A stretch of DNA of 45,046 bases from a virus. Positions 31,494-37,698 of this stretch are shown here, in pieces (position 1 is the first letter of the stretch; each line of letters starts with the position of its first letter). A program made the translations under genes and the position numbers. Under the pieces are notes generated by a model. It did no database searches. It had not been told where the DNA came from and was given only the letters and a program-made list of their open reading frames with translations. The stretch is from IMG/VR virus record IMGVR_UViG_3300012008_000001, positions 1 to 45,046 of that record; one strand, 5' to 3'.

Positions 31494-32274
31494 AATCCAA
31501 TCCTTTCAATCTAGTGCCCACCAGCTTCATTTCGTAAGGGTAGCCAGGCGTTTTAGTAAAGCGTGATTTGTGCATTGTTAGCTGTAAAATATCGTCTTCT
31601 TTGCCCACTTCGATTACTTTGGTGGCCGCCTGCGCTATAGAGCCAGAGCCGACAATTTTATCCATGCCCTTGCCCATGCCCTTGTTGGTATGGCTTACCA
31701 GTATAATCGTCTTCTTAACCCGTTTCATTAACTGATTGAGCTTTTGCATAAATACCCGCTGGGCAATATATTCGTTTTCACCCCTGATAGCCTCGGCGCC
31801 CTCAAAAGCAAATTGCAAGTGGTCCAGTAAAATCAGGTCCACCTTTTGATTTACAAACCAGTTTTCGATGTATTCTAGCAATTCGTCCAGTTTCCAGGAC
31901 TTCATCAGGGCGTCCGTGGGTAGGCATAGCACGTTGCGCTCAGCGTTCATACGCTCATAGGCCGATTTGTCCAGTATGAAGCTCAGGCGCACCGATACGT
32001 CGGCTGCATCGTCTTCCAGTACCAATAATCCAATGCGCTCACCCTTTTTGATGTTCTCGGCTAGCATATTTAGCGCGACCAATGATTTTCCAATACCCGT
32101 GCTGCCATAGAGCAACACGACTTCGTAGCCATCGACGCGACCAAATCCACTGCCCAAATATTCATCGAGGCCATCGTTACCAGAAGTAAAGCGACTGGTC
32201 GAACCGTAGGTCATTTTCAGCTTTTCAGCGTCGGCCGCAAAATCACCGATATAGACAATCTGTTTAGAAATCAT
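31459..32274 (-). CDS. DnaB-type replicative helicase domain
   Basis: 271 residues, the size of the C-terminal domain of DnaB alone. Walker A is GSTGIGKS (57-64), Walker B is VDLILLD (145-151) followed by HLQF, and ILVSHTNKG is the sensor/H3 region, ending with QLTMHKSRFTK (arginine finger region). There is no DnaB N-terminal domain; the separate primase gene downstream supplies the T7 gp4-like partner. ATGA overlap with the replisome-organiser gene upstream. Confidence 0.85.
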   Translation of the reverse strand: MISKQIVYIGDFAADAEKLKMTYGSTSRFTSGNDGLDEYLGSGFGRVDGYEVVLLYGSTGIGKSLVALNMLAENIKKGERIGLLVLEDDAADVSVRLSFILDKSAYERMNAERNVLCLPTDALMKSWKLDELLEYIENWFVNQKVDLILLDHLQFAFEGAEAIRGENEYIAQRVFMQKLNQLMKRVKKTIILVSHTNKGMGKGMDKIVGSGSIAQAATKVIEVGKEDDILQLTMHKSRFTKTPGYPYEMKLVGTRLKGLDYDPVPKPERLF

Positions 32275-32963
32275 GCTTTGCCACCATTCGCAATGCGGAA
32301 GTCGGCAAGCTCTTTCGCCTCAATAGCGTCCCACTCTTCTTTGGTCCTGGTCGATTTCCTAGCTGGCCGCGCAACACTCATAAACTTGTCGATAGTGCTC
32401 GGCCGTATCATGTAGTCCAGGCTCAGCTCTTTCAGGCGGTCGCGGTGCCACGGGTCGGCGGCCTCAGCCCGCAGCGCAGCTTCAATTTCCACCAAAGAAA
32501 AAGTATCGAGAAGTTTCTTAGTACCTCTAGGCAAAACTCTAAAGTTTCGTTTAGTAACTTGATTAGCAATTTTTAAAAGTTCTTTTTCTAACTCCACAAT
32601 ATGATTTTTATTAGTTTTAGTATTATTGACTTGCGCTTTTTCGCTATAGCTATTATCTTTTTTCGCAATAGGGTCTATAAAAGCTAATCTCAGATACCGT
32701 CTGTTTCCAGCGGCTTTGTTTACTTTGGTGGTAATGAAGCCGCCGTCCACAAGCTGTTTTACCCATCGGCTTACGGCTTCTACGTTTACATCGTACAGTT
32801 TGGCAAAATAGTTGTTTGAAGCCCAACAAGTACCAGTTTGGTTACAGAGTGCTGTTATTTCAGCGTAAAGCAATTTAGCGTTAGCAGTTAGCTCTTTTGC
32901 GTACCGAACGTCCGCTGGTATATTGGCGTAGTAGTTCGGGCGTTCTAAATTTTCATTATCCAT
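32271..32963 (-). CDS. Replisome organiser / helicase loader-like protein
   Basis: 230 residues. Residues 10-95 are a winged helix (ELTANAKLLYAEITALCNQT, ASNNYFAKLYDVNVEAVSRW, LVDGGFITTKVNKAAGNRRY) of the HTH type at the N-terminus of DnaD/phage replication proteins. The C-terminus carries a domain like those of DnaB-binding phage proteins (SLDYMIRPSTIDKFMSVAR). It would bind the origin and load the helicase encoded next. AGAGGG precedes the ATG. Central part is AT-rich. Confidence 0.75.
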   Translation of the reverse strand: MDNENLERPNYYANIPADVRYAKELTANAKLLYAEITALCNQTGTCWASNNYFAKLYDVNVEAVSRWVKQLVDGGFITTKVNKAAGNRRYLRLAFIDPIAKKDNSYSEKAQVNNTKTNKNHIVELEKELLKIANQVTKRNFRVLPRGTKKLLDTFSLVEIEAALRAEAADPWHRDRLKELSLDYMIRPSTIDKFMSVARPARKSTRTKEEWDAIEAKELADFRIANGGKA

Positions 32964-32981
32964 TTTACCCTCTCTTAATGC

Positions 32982-33010
32982 TTGACAGGTAGAGATGGCT
33001 TTGCTAGGCT
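32982..33010 (+). promoter_or_regulatory. Plus-strand promoter inside the early block (TTGACA-N17-TAGGCT)
   Basis: TTGACA (32982-32987), 17-bp spacer, TGC, then TAGGCT (33005-33010). The spacer contains ATGGCTTTG, close to the CTATGG spacer of the early promoters but shifted by a base. It points away from the flanking minus-strand genes and lies 24 bases before a terminator-like hairpin, so a short RNA is expected. Confidence 0.55.
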
Positions 33011-33016
33011 AAACCT

Positions 33017-33060
33017 AAGTCTAGTCCAAGAAAAGCCGCTGCTCCACAGCGAGCTTTTTA
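33017..33060 (+). ncRNA. Candidate small RNA with intrinsic terminator
   Basis: Expected start about 7 bases after the -10 at 33005-33010. The transcript would contain GTCTAGTCCAA (33019-33029) and end in a hairpin AGCCGCTG / CAGCGAGCT (33034-33055) followed by TTTTTA. About 44 bases long. Prediction only. Confidence 0.4.
33034..33059. terminator. Hairpin terminator, possibly bidirectional
   Basis: AGCCGCTG pairs with CAGCGAGCT leaving one bulge; five T follow on the plus strand, and the complement ends in TTTT too. It could end a plus-strand small RNA and attenuate the minus-strand operon between 33097 and 32963. Confidence 0.6.
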
Positions 33061-33071
33061 CTTTTAGTGGC

Positions 33072-33098
33072 AATGTTTGAGTGTCTAGTCCAAACATT
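33072..33098. repeat. Perfect inverted repeat AATGTTTG...CAAACATT
   Basis: 8-bp arms (33072-33079, 33091-33098) around an 11-base loop, covering the stop codon of the 33097 gene. The loop holds a copy of GTCTAGTCCAA (33083-33093), the other copy being at 33019-33029. Confidence 0.55.
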
Positions 33099-33390
33099 AG
33101 TTCCAGCCTACCACTTTCATAATGATTGTGCTAGCCCCATATATGGTGTTAATGAGCCAATTGAAAGCACCATAGTAACCGACGAACTCAAGAAGTATCG
33201 AACCTGTTATTATGGTGGCCACAATTGCCGTCGTTGTCCACAATAACCACCGAACAAGATTTGTTACATAGGCTATAATTCCCGTCTTATTTTGTACAGG
33301 GTGATAAGCACTGTAAAATCTGGTTGGTCTAGGCTCACGCTTGCGCGGAAGCCAAATGTTTTTGCTAAGGTGAAGAATATCCGTACCCAT
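33097..33390 (-). CDS. Two-helix membrane protein
   Basis: 97 residues. A polar N-terminus with basic stretch (WLPRKREPRPTRFY), then hydrophobic helices at about 39-68 (IAYVTNLVRWLLWTTTAIVA) and 74-92 (GYYGAFNWLINTIYG). AAAGGAG before the ATG. Possibly a superinfection-exclusion or envelope protein by position in an early block, but no family is recognised. Confidence 0.55.
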   Translation of the reverse strand: MGTDILHLSKNIWLPRKREPRPTRFYSAYHPVQNKTGIIAYVTNLVRWLLWTTTAIVATIITGSILLEFVGYYGAFNWLINTIYGASTIIMKVVGWN

Positions 33391-33433
33391 AATGGTGTAC
33401 TCCTTTTTTGTTTAATTGCCATCATTTTACCTC

Positions 33434-34666
33434 TTATGCTTTCAAGTGGTTAGGTTGTTTTTTTACAAGGAAGCGAAACAGCGCGCACTCGTCCATCTGG
33501 CCAACTTCGCTGGTAACGATATTCTTGAAGCCGTGCGGTTCGGTGGTAACGCGGATTGTTTCCACGCGCCCCAGTCGCTCAGATATGCCCGCCAGGTCGT
33601 AAACGTGTAGCAATTTGCCAGGCGTTTCAGGGTCTAGCCGAACACCGCGCCCGACCATCTGGTAGTACAGCGCCAGGCTCATAGTTGGCCGCGCCAGCAC
33701 GATGCAATCGAGTACAGGCATATCGAAGCCTGTTGTAAATACTCCGACGTTCAGTAAATGCTTAACCTTACCTGTTTTAAAATCTTCGATGATTTGCTCT
33801 CGTTCACTTTTGGGGGTTTTTCCATCGACCATCGCGGCTGGTATCCCCATTGCCTCAATCAATTCTTTGGCATTTTTCGCTTGCTTAATGCTGCTGCAAA
33901 AGATTAGCGTTCGCTTGTGATTTTCATGTGAAAACTCGACGGCTTGAGCAATGCGCCTCAACCGTTTATCGTTCCAGAAGCGCTCTACACTGGCGTCGGT
34001 GAAGTCCGCGCCCGTGCTGTTTACCACCAATTCGTCGGTATCAACGTGCTCACTGTAATACTGGATAGGTGATAACCAACCCGCCTCGATAAGCTCGGCT
34101 GTCTCGATTTGGTATGCAATTTTCTTGAAGAAAAACGGGTGTATTCGGTTTATCATCTTTAGCGCGGCCGTGTAGTACAACTGGCCGCCCTCGGTAACGT
34201 ATTTCTGCTGGATACGGTAGGGTGTGGCTGTTAGGCCGCATACCCGCGTACAGCCAATGGCTTTGAGAAAACTGGTATACATACCGCCTAAGTTTTTAGG
34301 GTTTACCCCGTGGCACTCGTCGATAATTACATATTTGAAGTGCTTAAACAGCTCAGGTTTTTTGTAAATACTGCCAATGGTCGCGTAAGTAAATTTTGCG
34401 ATTTCTTTGCTGTTCATACTGGCGCTGTACATTGAAACGTCGGTGATGCCATAGCTCACCAGTTTATTGTAATTCTGCTCTAGGATTTCTTTGCTCGGCT
34501 GCAATATCAAAATTGGCTCATTGATTTGGTGGCAAATGTCCGCTATGATGAGCGACTTGCCCGCGCCCGTGGCTGCCTGTATCACAAATGGCTTGCCGTA
34601 TTTTTTCAAGTTGGCCACTGCTATATCGGCCGCTTTTTGCTGATAGTCTCGGAGTTGGTAGCTCAT
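33434..34666 (-). CDS. SF2 DNA/RNA helicase (DEAD/H-type, UvsW-like)
   Basis: 410 residues. Motif Q/I region LRDYQQKAADIAV and Walker A ATGAGKS (32-38); motif II DECH (116-119); motif III TATP (146-149); motif VI QMVGRGVR (336-343). Architecture resembles phage SF2 helicases that unwind branched DNA or R-loops and can start replication from recombination. Coupled (ATGA) to the HNH gene upstream. Missing accessory domains beyond the two RecA-like lobes apart from a short C-terminal tail. Confidence 0.85.
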   Translation of the reverse strand: MSYQLRDYQQKAADIAVANLKKYGKPFVIQAATGAGKSLIIADICHQINEPILILQPSKEILEQNYNKLVSYGITDVSMYSASMNSKEIAKFTYATIGSIYKKPELFKHFKYVIIDECHGVNPKNLGGMYTSFLKAIGCTRVCGLTATPYRIQQKYVTEGGQLYYTAALKMINRIHPFFFKKIAYQIETAELIEAGWLSPIQYYSEHVDTDELVVNSTGADFTDASVERFWNDKRLRRIAQAVEFSHENHKRTLIFCSSIKQAKNAKELIEAMGIPAAMVDGKTPKSEREQIIEDFKTGKVKHLLNVGVFTTGFDMPVLDCIVLARPTMSLALYYQMVGRGVRLDPETPGKLLHVYDLAGISERLGRVETIRVTTEPHGFKNIVTSEVGQMDECALFRFLVKKQPNHLKA

Positions 34667-35157
34667 CGTAGTAAATTCCTAACTCGGCTGGTTATGCCCT
34701 GTAGATTGTTGCCCCGCTTGCCATCTCGAAATTTGACTTTTTCGACAACTGCCATATTGCCAACGGCACTATTGCAAGGCTCACAAGCTAAACAGAGATT
34801 GTTAATATTTTCCTTGCCGCCGTGGCTGAACGATAAAAGGTGCTCAACGGTGTACTTGTCTAGGACTTTGTACCTAATTCCGCAAAAGAAACACTCTTTA
34901 CCGTCTCGGCTCGCGATGCGGGCTTTTAAATCTGTTAATGCGCGACGCTTACGGCTTACAACTTTCCACTTCTTGCCCTGTTTAAACAGGTTGTAAGCTG
35001 TCTCGCTCTCACCCGTAAAGGTTGTGCCCCGCTTACCAGTGTAAACGACGCTCACCCCGTTTTCTGTTCTAAATCGTACTAGTTCATAGGGGTTTGTGGG
35101 CGGTAATACTTCCGCCCCACAGTTCCCTAAGTAAGTTTTGAATTTCTCGGCGTTCAT
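34663..35157 (-). CDS. HNH endonuclease with N-terminal domain
   Basis: 164 residues. C-terminal HNH: CFFCG, TVEHLLSFSHGGKENINNLC, ACEPCNSAVGNM, giving two CxxC pairs for structural zinc around the HNH core. The N-terminal 60 residues (NAEKFKTYLGNCGAEVLPPT, SVVYTGKRGTTFTGESETAY) form a separate beta domain. It may be a homing nuclease or a recombination/nicking enzyme; conserved operon coupling (ATGA at both ends) favours a housekeeping role. Confidence 0.75.
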   Translation of the reverse strand: MNAEKFKTYLGNCGAEVLPPTNPYELVRFRTENGVSVVYTGKRGTTFTGESETAYNLFKQGKKWKVVSRKRRALTDLKARIASRDGKECFFCGIRYKVLDKYTVEHLLSFSHGGKENINNLCLACEPCNSAVGNMAVVEKVKFRDGKRGNNLQGITSRVRNLLR

Positions 35158-35408
35158 GCTGCTACTAAATCCTTGCCCTTTGCGGTTTCATCATCTATAA
35201 ACGCTTTGGCTTCTTCGATGGTGTTAAACTCATCGCCCAAACATTGGTCGGCTTCGCCGTCTTCGTCCCGTGTCCAAACATCGTACAAGGGATAATCAGT
35301 ATCACCGCCACCGTTGGTAATGAAATAGCCCAAGGTGCCATCGTCGTTTAGTTCGTAATTGTCCCAAGTCTCGACGCGGGCTTGGATTAAATGCTGCTTG
35401 TAAATCAT
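35154..35408 (-). CDS. Acidic hypothetical protein
   Basis: 84 residues, pI low, with many Asp/Glu (WTRDEDGEADQCLGDEFNTI). Mixed beta then helix (EEAKAFIDDETAKG). Acidic small early proteins can mimic DNA and inhibit host enzymes, but that is only a possibility here. AGAGG precedes the ATG. Confidence 0.5.
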   Translation of the reverse strand: MIYKQHLIQARVETWDNYELNDDGTLGYFITNGGGDTDYPLYDVWTRDEDGEADQCLGDEFNTIEEAKAFIDDETAKGKDLVAA

Positions 35409-35436
35409 TGTATTACCTCTGTTATTTTGCTATAAT
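35408..35436 (+). promoter_or_regulatory. Candidate plus-strand promoter TTGTAT-N17-TATAAT
   Basis: TTGTAT (35408-35413), 17-base spacer, TGC-TATAAT (35428-35436), on the strand opposite to the genes here. A palindrome GTTAA-GAACT-TTAAC (35441-35455) lies at the expected start and a GGGCGC/GCGCCC hairpin follows (35475-35491). The product would be a short or antisense RNA against the 35514-35882 gene. Confidence 0.4.
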
Positions 35437-35474
35437 TAGCGTTAAGAACTTTAACAATTTGATGGGGTTAGCAA

Positions 35475-35491
35475 GGGCGCGAAATGCGCCC
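35475..35491. terminator. GC-rich hairpin between operon genes
   Basis: GGGCGC-GAAAT-GCGCCC. No long T run follows on either strand, so it is a weak terminator or processing site between the 35514-35882 and 35154-35408 genes. Confidence 0.4.
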
Positions 35492-35513
35492 CGCTGTACT
35501 TCGTAGCTCATTG

Positions 35514-35882
35514 TTAATTCCAATCTGGGGCTAAGATACCGTAGCCACCCATGTCGGTGTAAGTTACTGGCATTTTGTCAATTGCGCGGGGGTCGCGGCT
35601 GTATGCTTCATCGTCTAGCTTGAGAGCATAGCCGCGCGGGTCGCCATTGATAAAGAAACCTTTAGGCAATTCGCCACCAAATAACTCTTTAGCTTCTTCG
35701 GTAAATTTCTTGTTTTGGCGTTCTTCGGTCGCTTCGCTTATATCTTCGTTGCAACACTTTTCAGCAAATGCGTGGGCGCGTCGCTCTAAACTGTTTAGTT
35801 TACCCATAGAGGTGTAAACATATCCCAATTCTTTCAGCTCTACCCAGTGTTTTGCTTTTGCATATTTCTTGTAATCTTTCAT
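35514..35882 (-). CDS. Hypothetical early protein with INGDPRGYALK motif
   Basis: 122 residues. The end KGFFINGDPRGYALKLDDEA and DMGGYGILAPDWN resembles uncharacterised proteins seen on plasmids and mobile elements. The N-terminal helix is Lys/Arg-rich. A GAAAGA ribosome site is upstream. It lies between an ArdC-like and an acidic protein, in a likely anti-host block. Confidence 0.55.
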   Translation of the reverse strand: MKDYKKYAKAKHWVELKELGYVYTSMGKLNSLERRAHAFAEKCCNEDISEATEERQNKKFTEEAKELFGGELPKGFFINGDPRGYALKLDDEAYSRDPRAIDKMPVTYTDMGGYGILAPDWN

Positions 35883-35935
35883 AGTTGTAAATCTTTCTAG
35901 CCGTTATGATGCGACGGCTGGCGCGGTTATATTGC

Positions 35936-36271
35936 TTAGGCTACTGATAGCAGAGCACTAGCGATTAGTAAATTGCTTTCGACTTCACTGGTGAGGCGTG
36001 TACCCTGTTCGATAAATTCGATTAAGTCCTTATCATCTTTGGCGGTTGTGTCGATTATATCGAACACCCGACCCCAACACGGTACGCGCTCACCCGCTTT
36101 GTTTTCGCGGTATCCACAGAACACCCCGACGGATTTAGCGCCTTTGTTTACACTGTAACCCATTGACTTTAACTGATTGAATGATGCAAAAGCTGGATAT
36201 TTGCCATTGCCTACAAGTGCCGCGTTTTGGCCACTGTATTCTGTGTTAGTTACAAAATTAAATGCGTTCAT
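35936..36271 (-). CDS. ArdC-like N-terminal-domain protein (putative antirestriction)
   Basis: 111 residues. The run EYSGQNAALVGNGKYPAFAS, FNQLKSMGYSVNKGAKSVGV, then CWGRVFDIIDT follows the ArdC N-terminal domain pattern Y-x-G-x-N, Tf-x-Q, lG-x-V-x-K-G-x-K, rVFd/n. That domain binds ssDNA and in ArdC protects incoming DNA from restriction. The metalloprotease-like C-terminal domain of ArdC is absent; the protein ends in a helix. As one of the first early genes, this timing fits antirestriction. Low GC bias like its neighbours. Confidence 0.55.
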   Translation of the reverse strand: MNAFNFVTNTEYSGQNAALVGNGKYPAFASFNQLKSMGYSVNKGAKSVGVFCGYRENKAGERVPCWGRVFDIIDTTAKDDKDLIEFIEQGTRLTSEVESNLLIASALLSVA

Positions 36272-36281
36272 CTGTTACCCC

Positions 36282-36413
36282 TTATGCGTACAGGCAGTAG
36301 AGGAAGCCTAGTACAAGCGTTGCCCAAAATAGGCTGTTGGTCGCTTCATCTATAAACTTCTGTCGTTTTGCCCGTGCTTTTAAATTAATGTGCGTACCGA
36401 CTTTGTAAGTCAT
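36282..36413 (-). CDS. 43-residue single-pass membrane peptide, first early gene
   Basis: MTYKVGTHINLKARAKRQKF with a basic N-terminus, then IDEATNSLFWATLVLGFLYC forming a membrane segment, ending LYA. AAAGG lies 7 bases before the ATG. It is the first gene after the 235-base leader from promoter D and its stop is 10 bases before the ArdC-like start. Small early membrane peptides can mediate exclusion; function here is unknown. Confidence 0.6.
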   Translation of the reverse strand: MTYKVGTHINLKARAKRQKFIDEATNSLFWATLVLGFLYCLYA

Positions 36414-36449
36414 TGCGTAACCTTTGTTTTATGTTTTTATTTGGTAGGG

Positions 36450-36531
36450 TGCAAGGCGTATGCTTCTGTTAAGTGCTAGCTTAACCGAGGTTCATTTTCA
36501 ACGCGCACCTTTTCTAGCGCGATACCTTGCA
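36450..36531 (-). promoter_or_regulatory. Structured 5' leader of the early operon (three-way junction candidate)
   Basis: Outer stem CCTTGCA/TGCAAGG (36525-36531 with 36450-36456), inner stems CGCGC/GCGCG (36502-36506 with 36517-36521) and GTTAAG/CTTAAC (36468-36473 with 36480-36485). Fully inside the leader between promoter D and the first gene. Could be an attenuator, ribosome-protection element or ligand sensor; no known riboswitch class is recognised. Confidence 0.4.
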
Positions 36532-36532
36532 T
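36476..36532 (-). CDS. Possible 18-residue upstream frame in the leader
   Basis: MQGIALEKVRVENEPRLS, ATG preceded by AGGGAAAC. It overlaps the structured leader, so translation of it could change the fold. Weak evidence. Confidence 0.25.
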   Translation of the reverse strand: MQGIALEKVRVENEPRLS

Positions 36533-36654
36533 GTTTCCCTGTTAGTGGTGGCGGTGGCAGTAGTCCTATTAGTTGGTTATCATGCCAGAGTTTCGCTAGC
36601 TTACTACTGTTCCCGTTCCCTGTGTCGCTTGCCGTGTAACAATTGACTAACTAC

Positions 36655-36683
36655 AGTGTACCAAGCCATAGGCATTATGTCAA
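36655..36683 (-). promoter_or_regulatory. Early promoter D (TTGACA-N17-TACACT), first early unit
   Basis: Minus strand: TTGACA (36678-36683), spacer with GCCTATGGCTTG, TG one base before the hexamer, TACACT (36655-36660). All three recognition elements (-35, TG, -10) agree well with the consensus, so it is probably the strongest early promoter. The leader to the first ATG at 36413 is about 235 bases. Confidence 0.9.
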
Positions 36684-36807
36684 TACTTTTCTTAGGGTTT
36701 ATTGCTAAAACTGTGGATAAGTCATTGCATAACAGGGGTGATAAGCATATAATTATAAGTAAGAAACACGGCTATTTTAACAATTGAACAGTTCAAAGCG
36801 CGCAAGG

Positions 36808-36840
36808 TGTAAGTATATTGCTTAGGCAATCAAACTTACA
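36808..36840. repeat. Two-tier palindrome upstream of the late operon
   Basis: TGTAAGT (36808-36814) pairs with ACTTACA (36834-36840); inside, ATTGC (36817-36821) pairs with GCAAT (36826-36830) around TTAG. It ends 25 bases before the late -10, where an operator or replication-protein site would be expected. The 10-mer ATTGCTTAGG also occurs at 35931-35940. Confidence 0.55.
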
Positions 36841-36864
36841 CAACGCCACAATCCAACGTATTTA

Positions 36865-36873
36865 TGCTAATAT
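36865..36873 (+). promoter_or_regulatory. Extended -10 promoter for a leaderless terS-like mRNA
   Basis: TGC-TAATAT with hexamer 36868-36873, six bases before the ATG at 36880, so the transcript is expected to begin on or next to the start codon. No ribosome site. Confidence 0.55.
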
Positions 36874-36879
36874 TGTGGT

Positions 36880-37251
36880 ATGAATACCAAGCCTAGAATA
36901 TACAAAGCAATCACACCCGAAACGGTGGCAATACACCGCGCCCGCAAGCTCATAGCGGGAAACGGTACAGCAGCAGTTAGGCAAGGCCAAGAGGGATATT
37001 TCAATCCATCAGCTAGAGCGCATAAGATAGAAAAGAAAAGCAAGGGCATAGCAACAGCACAATTTATAGATGAAAAGCTCGAACAGATTGGAAGCGACGC
37101 AATTAATAGGCTAGGCGACTTAGTGAACAGTACCGATGAACGCATCGCGCAGAAATCAGTACATTACACCATTGACCACATACGCGGACAAGCTACTAAG
37201 AAGTCAATCAGTCTCACAGGTAAGTTGAACATACAGAACGTGCTAGATTAG
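36880..37251 (+). CDS. Putative small terminase subunit
   Basis: 123 residues. The basic N-terminus (KPRIYKAITPETVAIHRARK) could hold the DNA-binding part; the end (RIAQKSVHYTIDHIRGQATK, then KSISLTGKLNI) has the helix-DHIRGxAT-beta pattern of many phage small terminases, which forms the oligomerisation region. It leads the packaging-side operon and lies upstream of TerL, though eight genes separate them. The mRNA is predicted leaderless. Confidence 0.55.
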   Translation: MNTKPRIYKAITPETVAIHRARKLIAGNGTAAVRQGQEGYFNPSARAHKIEKKSKGIATAQFIDEKLEQIGSDAINRLGDLVNSTDERIAQKSVHYTIDHIRGQATKKSISLTGKLNIQNVLD

Positions 37252-37303
37252 CGTAACAAGCCATATACAGCCTGTTAGAGCGCTTTAATTCTTTTGGTGG
37301 TAC

Positions 37304-37323
37304 TACCATAGCCCTATTGTCTA
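37304..37323 (-). promoter_or_regulatory. Degenerate copy of the early promoter
   Basis: Minus strand: TAGACA followed by ATAGGGCTATGGT, identical to promoter C through the spacer, but the -35 has one change and no good -10 follows at 17 bases (best TACCAC at 15). It points antisense into the terS-like gene. Probably weak or dead. Confidence 0.5.
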
Positions 37324-37325
37324 AA

Positions 37326-37690
37326 TGTAACAGTCGTCCATTACATATTCTGCGACGTGCATTATCTGTAACATAACAGGGGTGATAGCCGTAACAGTGT
37401 TACACTTAATGAAATAGCTGTAACACATACACCATATATAGCGTGTCGTATAAGCACGAACATAATCATTGTGCCAACGCCTAGGCTATAAACACATCAT
37501 GCTTAGGCTAAATGCCCCGTGCTTAGTGGGGCGGGTGGACACGCCTAGGTACTGACTGTCGTCTACACTCTTAGGTGAACGTAGTGAGACGTTACCGTAC
37601 CCTCGCACATTTCCTAGCCCCAAAATTTCCTACCATAATTTTCTATTACCTGTAACATCCCCCTTGTGTTTGTTACATTTAATTGTTACA
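37326..37690. repeat. Seven TGTAACA boxes (both orientations)
   Basis: TGTAACA at 37326, 37367, 37419, 37651; TGTTACA at 37398, 37671, 37684 (positions of first base), plus CGTAACA at 37390. Successive spacings are 41, 31, 21, 232, 20 and 13 bases; the first five are close to whole helical turns. Two more lie at 38306 and 38318 in the RecA-like gene. Such boxes often bind a phage regulator or initiator. Confidence 0.7.
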
Positions 37691-37692
37691 TT
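37684..37692 (+). promoter_or_regulatory. Extended -10 promoter for a leaderless mRNA, made of a TGTTACA box
   Basis: TGT-TACATT with hexamer 37687-37692, then TAATTT and the ATG at 37699. The whole unit (TGTTACATTTAAT) is duplicated 13 bases upstream (37671-37683). Because the -10 is also a TGTAACA-type box, any protein bound to the boxes would control this promoter directly. Confidence 0.6.
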
Positions 37693-37698
37693 TAATTT

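Larger units (their letters stand above)
36414..36879. other. Divergent control region (no confirmed gene)
   Basis: 466 bases between divergent early and late units. From left to right: early leader with a structured element (36450-36531) and an 18-codon frame (36476-36532), GCTAGC elements, early promoter D (36655-36683), an AT-rich stretch, a two-tier palindrome (36808-36840) and the late extended -10 (36865-36873). No long frame with a ribosome site is seen. Confidence 0.8.
37252..37698. other. Gene-free region with TGTAACA boxes and palindromes
   Basis: 447 bases. Holds a decayed copy of the early promoter (minus strand, 37304-37323), seven TGTAACA/TGTTACA boxes, a perfect GTAAC-AGT-GTTAC palindrome (37391-37403), two ACGCCTAGG copies (37477-37485, 37541-37549), a GCCCC/GGGGC hairpin (37514-37532) and a leaderless promoter at the end. 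No reading frame with a ribosome site is apparent. Candidate origin, operator or packaging site. Confidence 0.75.

Noticed and set aside
36867-37145. 92-codon minus-strand frame opposite the terS-like gene
   Set aside because: No ribosome site, and the only upstream promoter is a decayed one.
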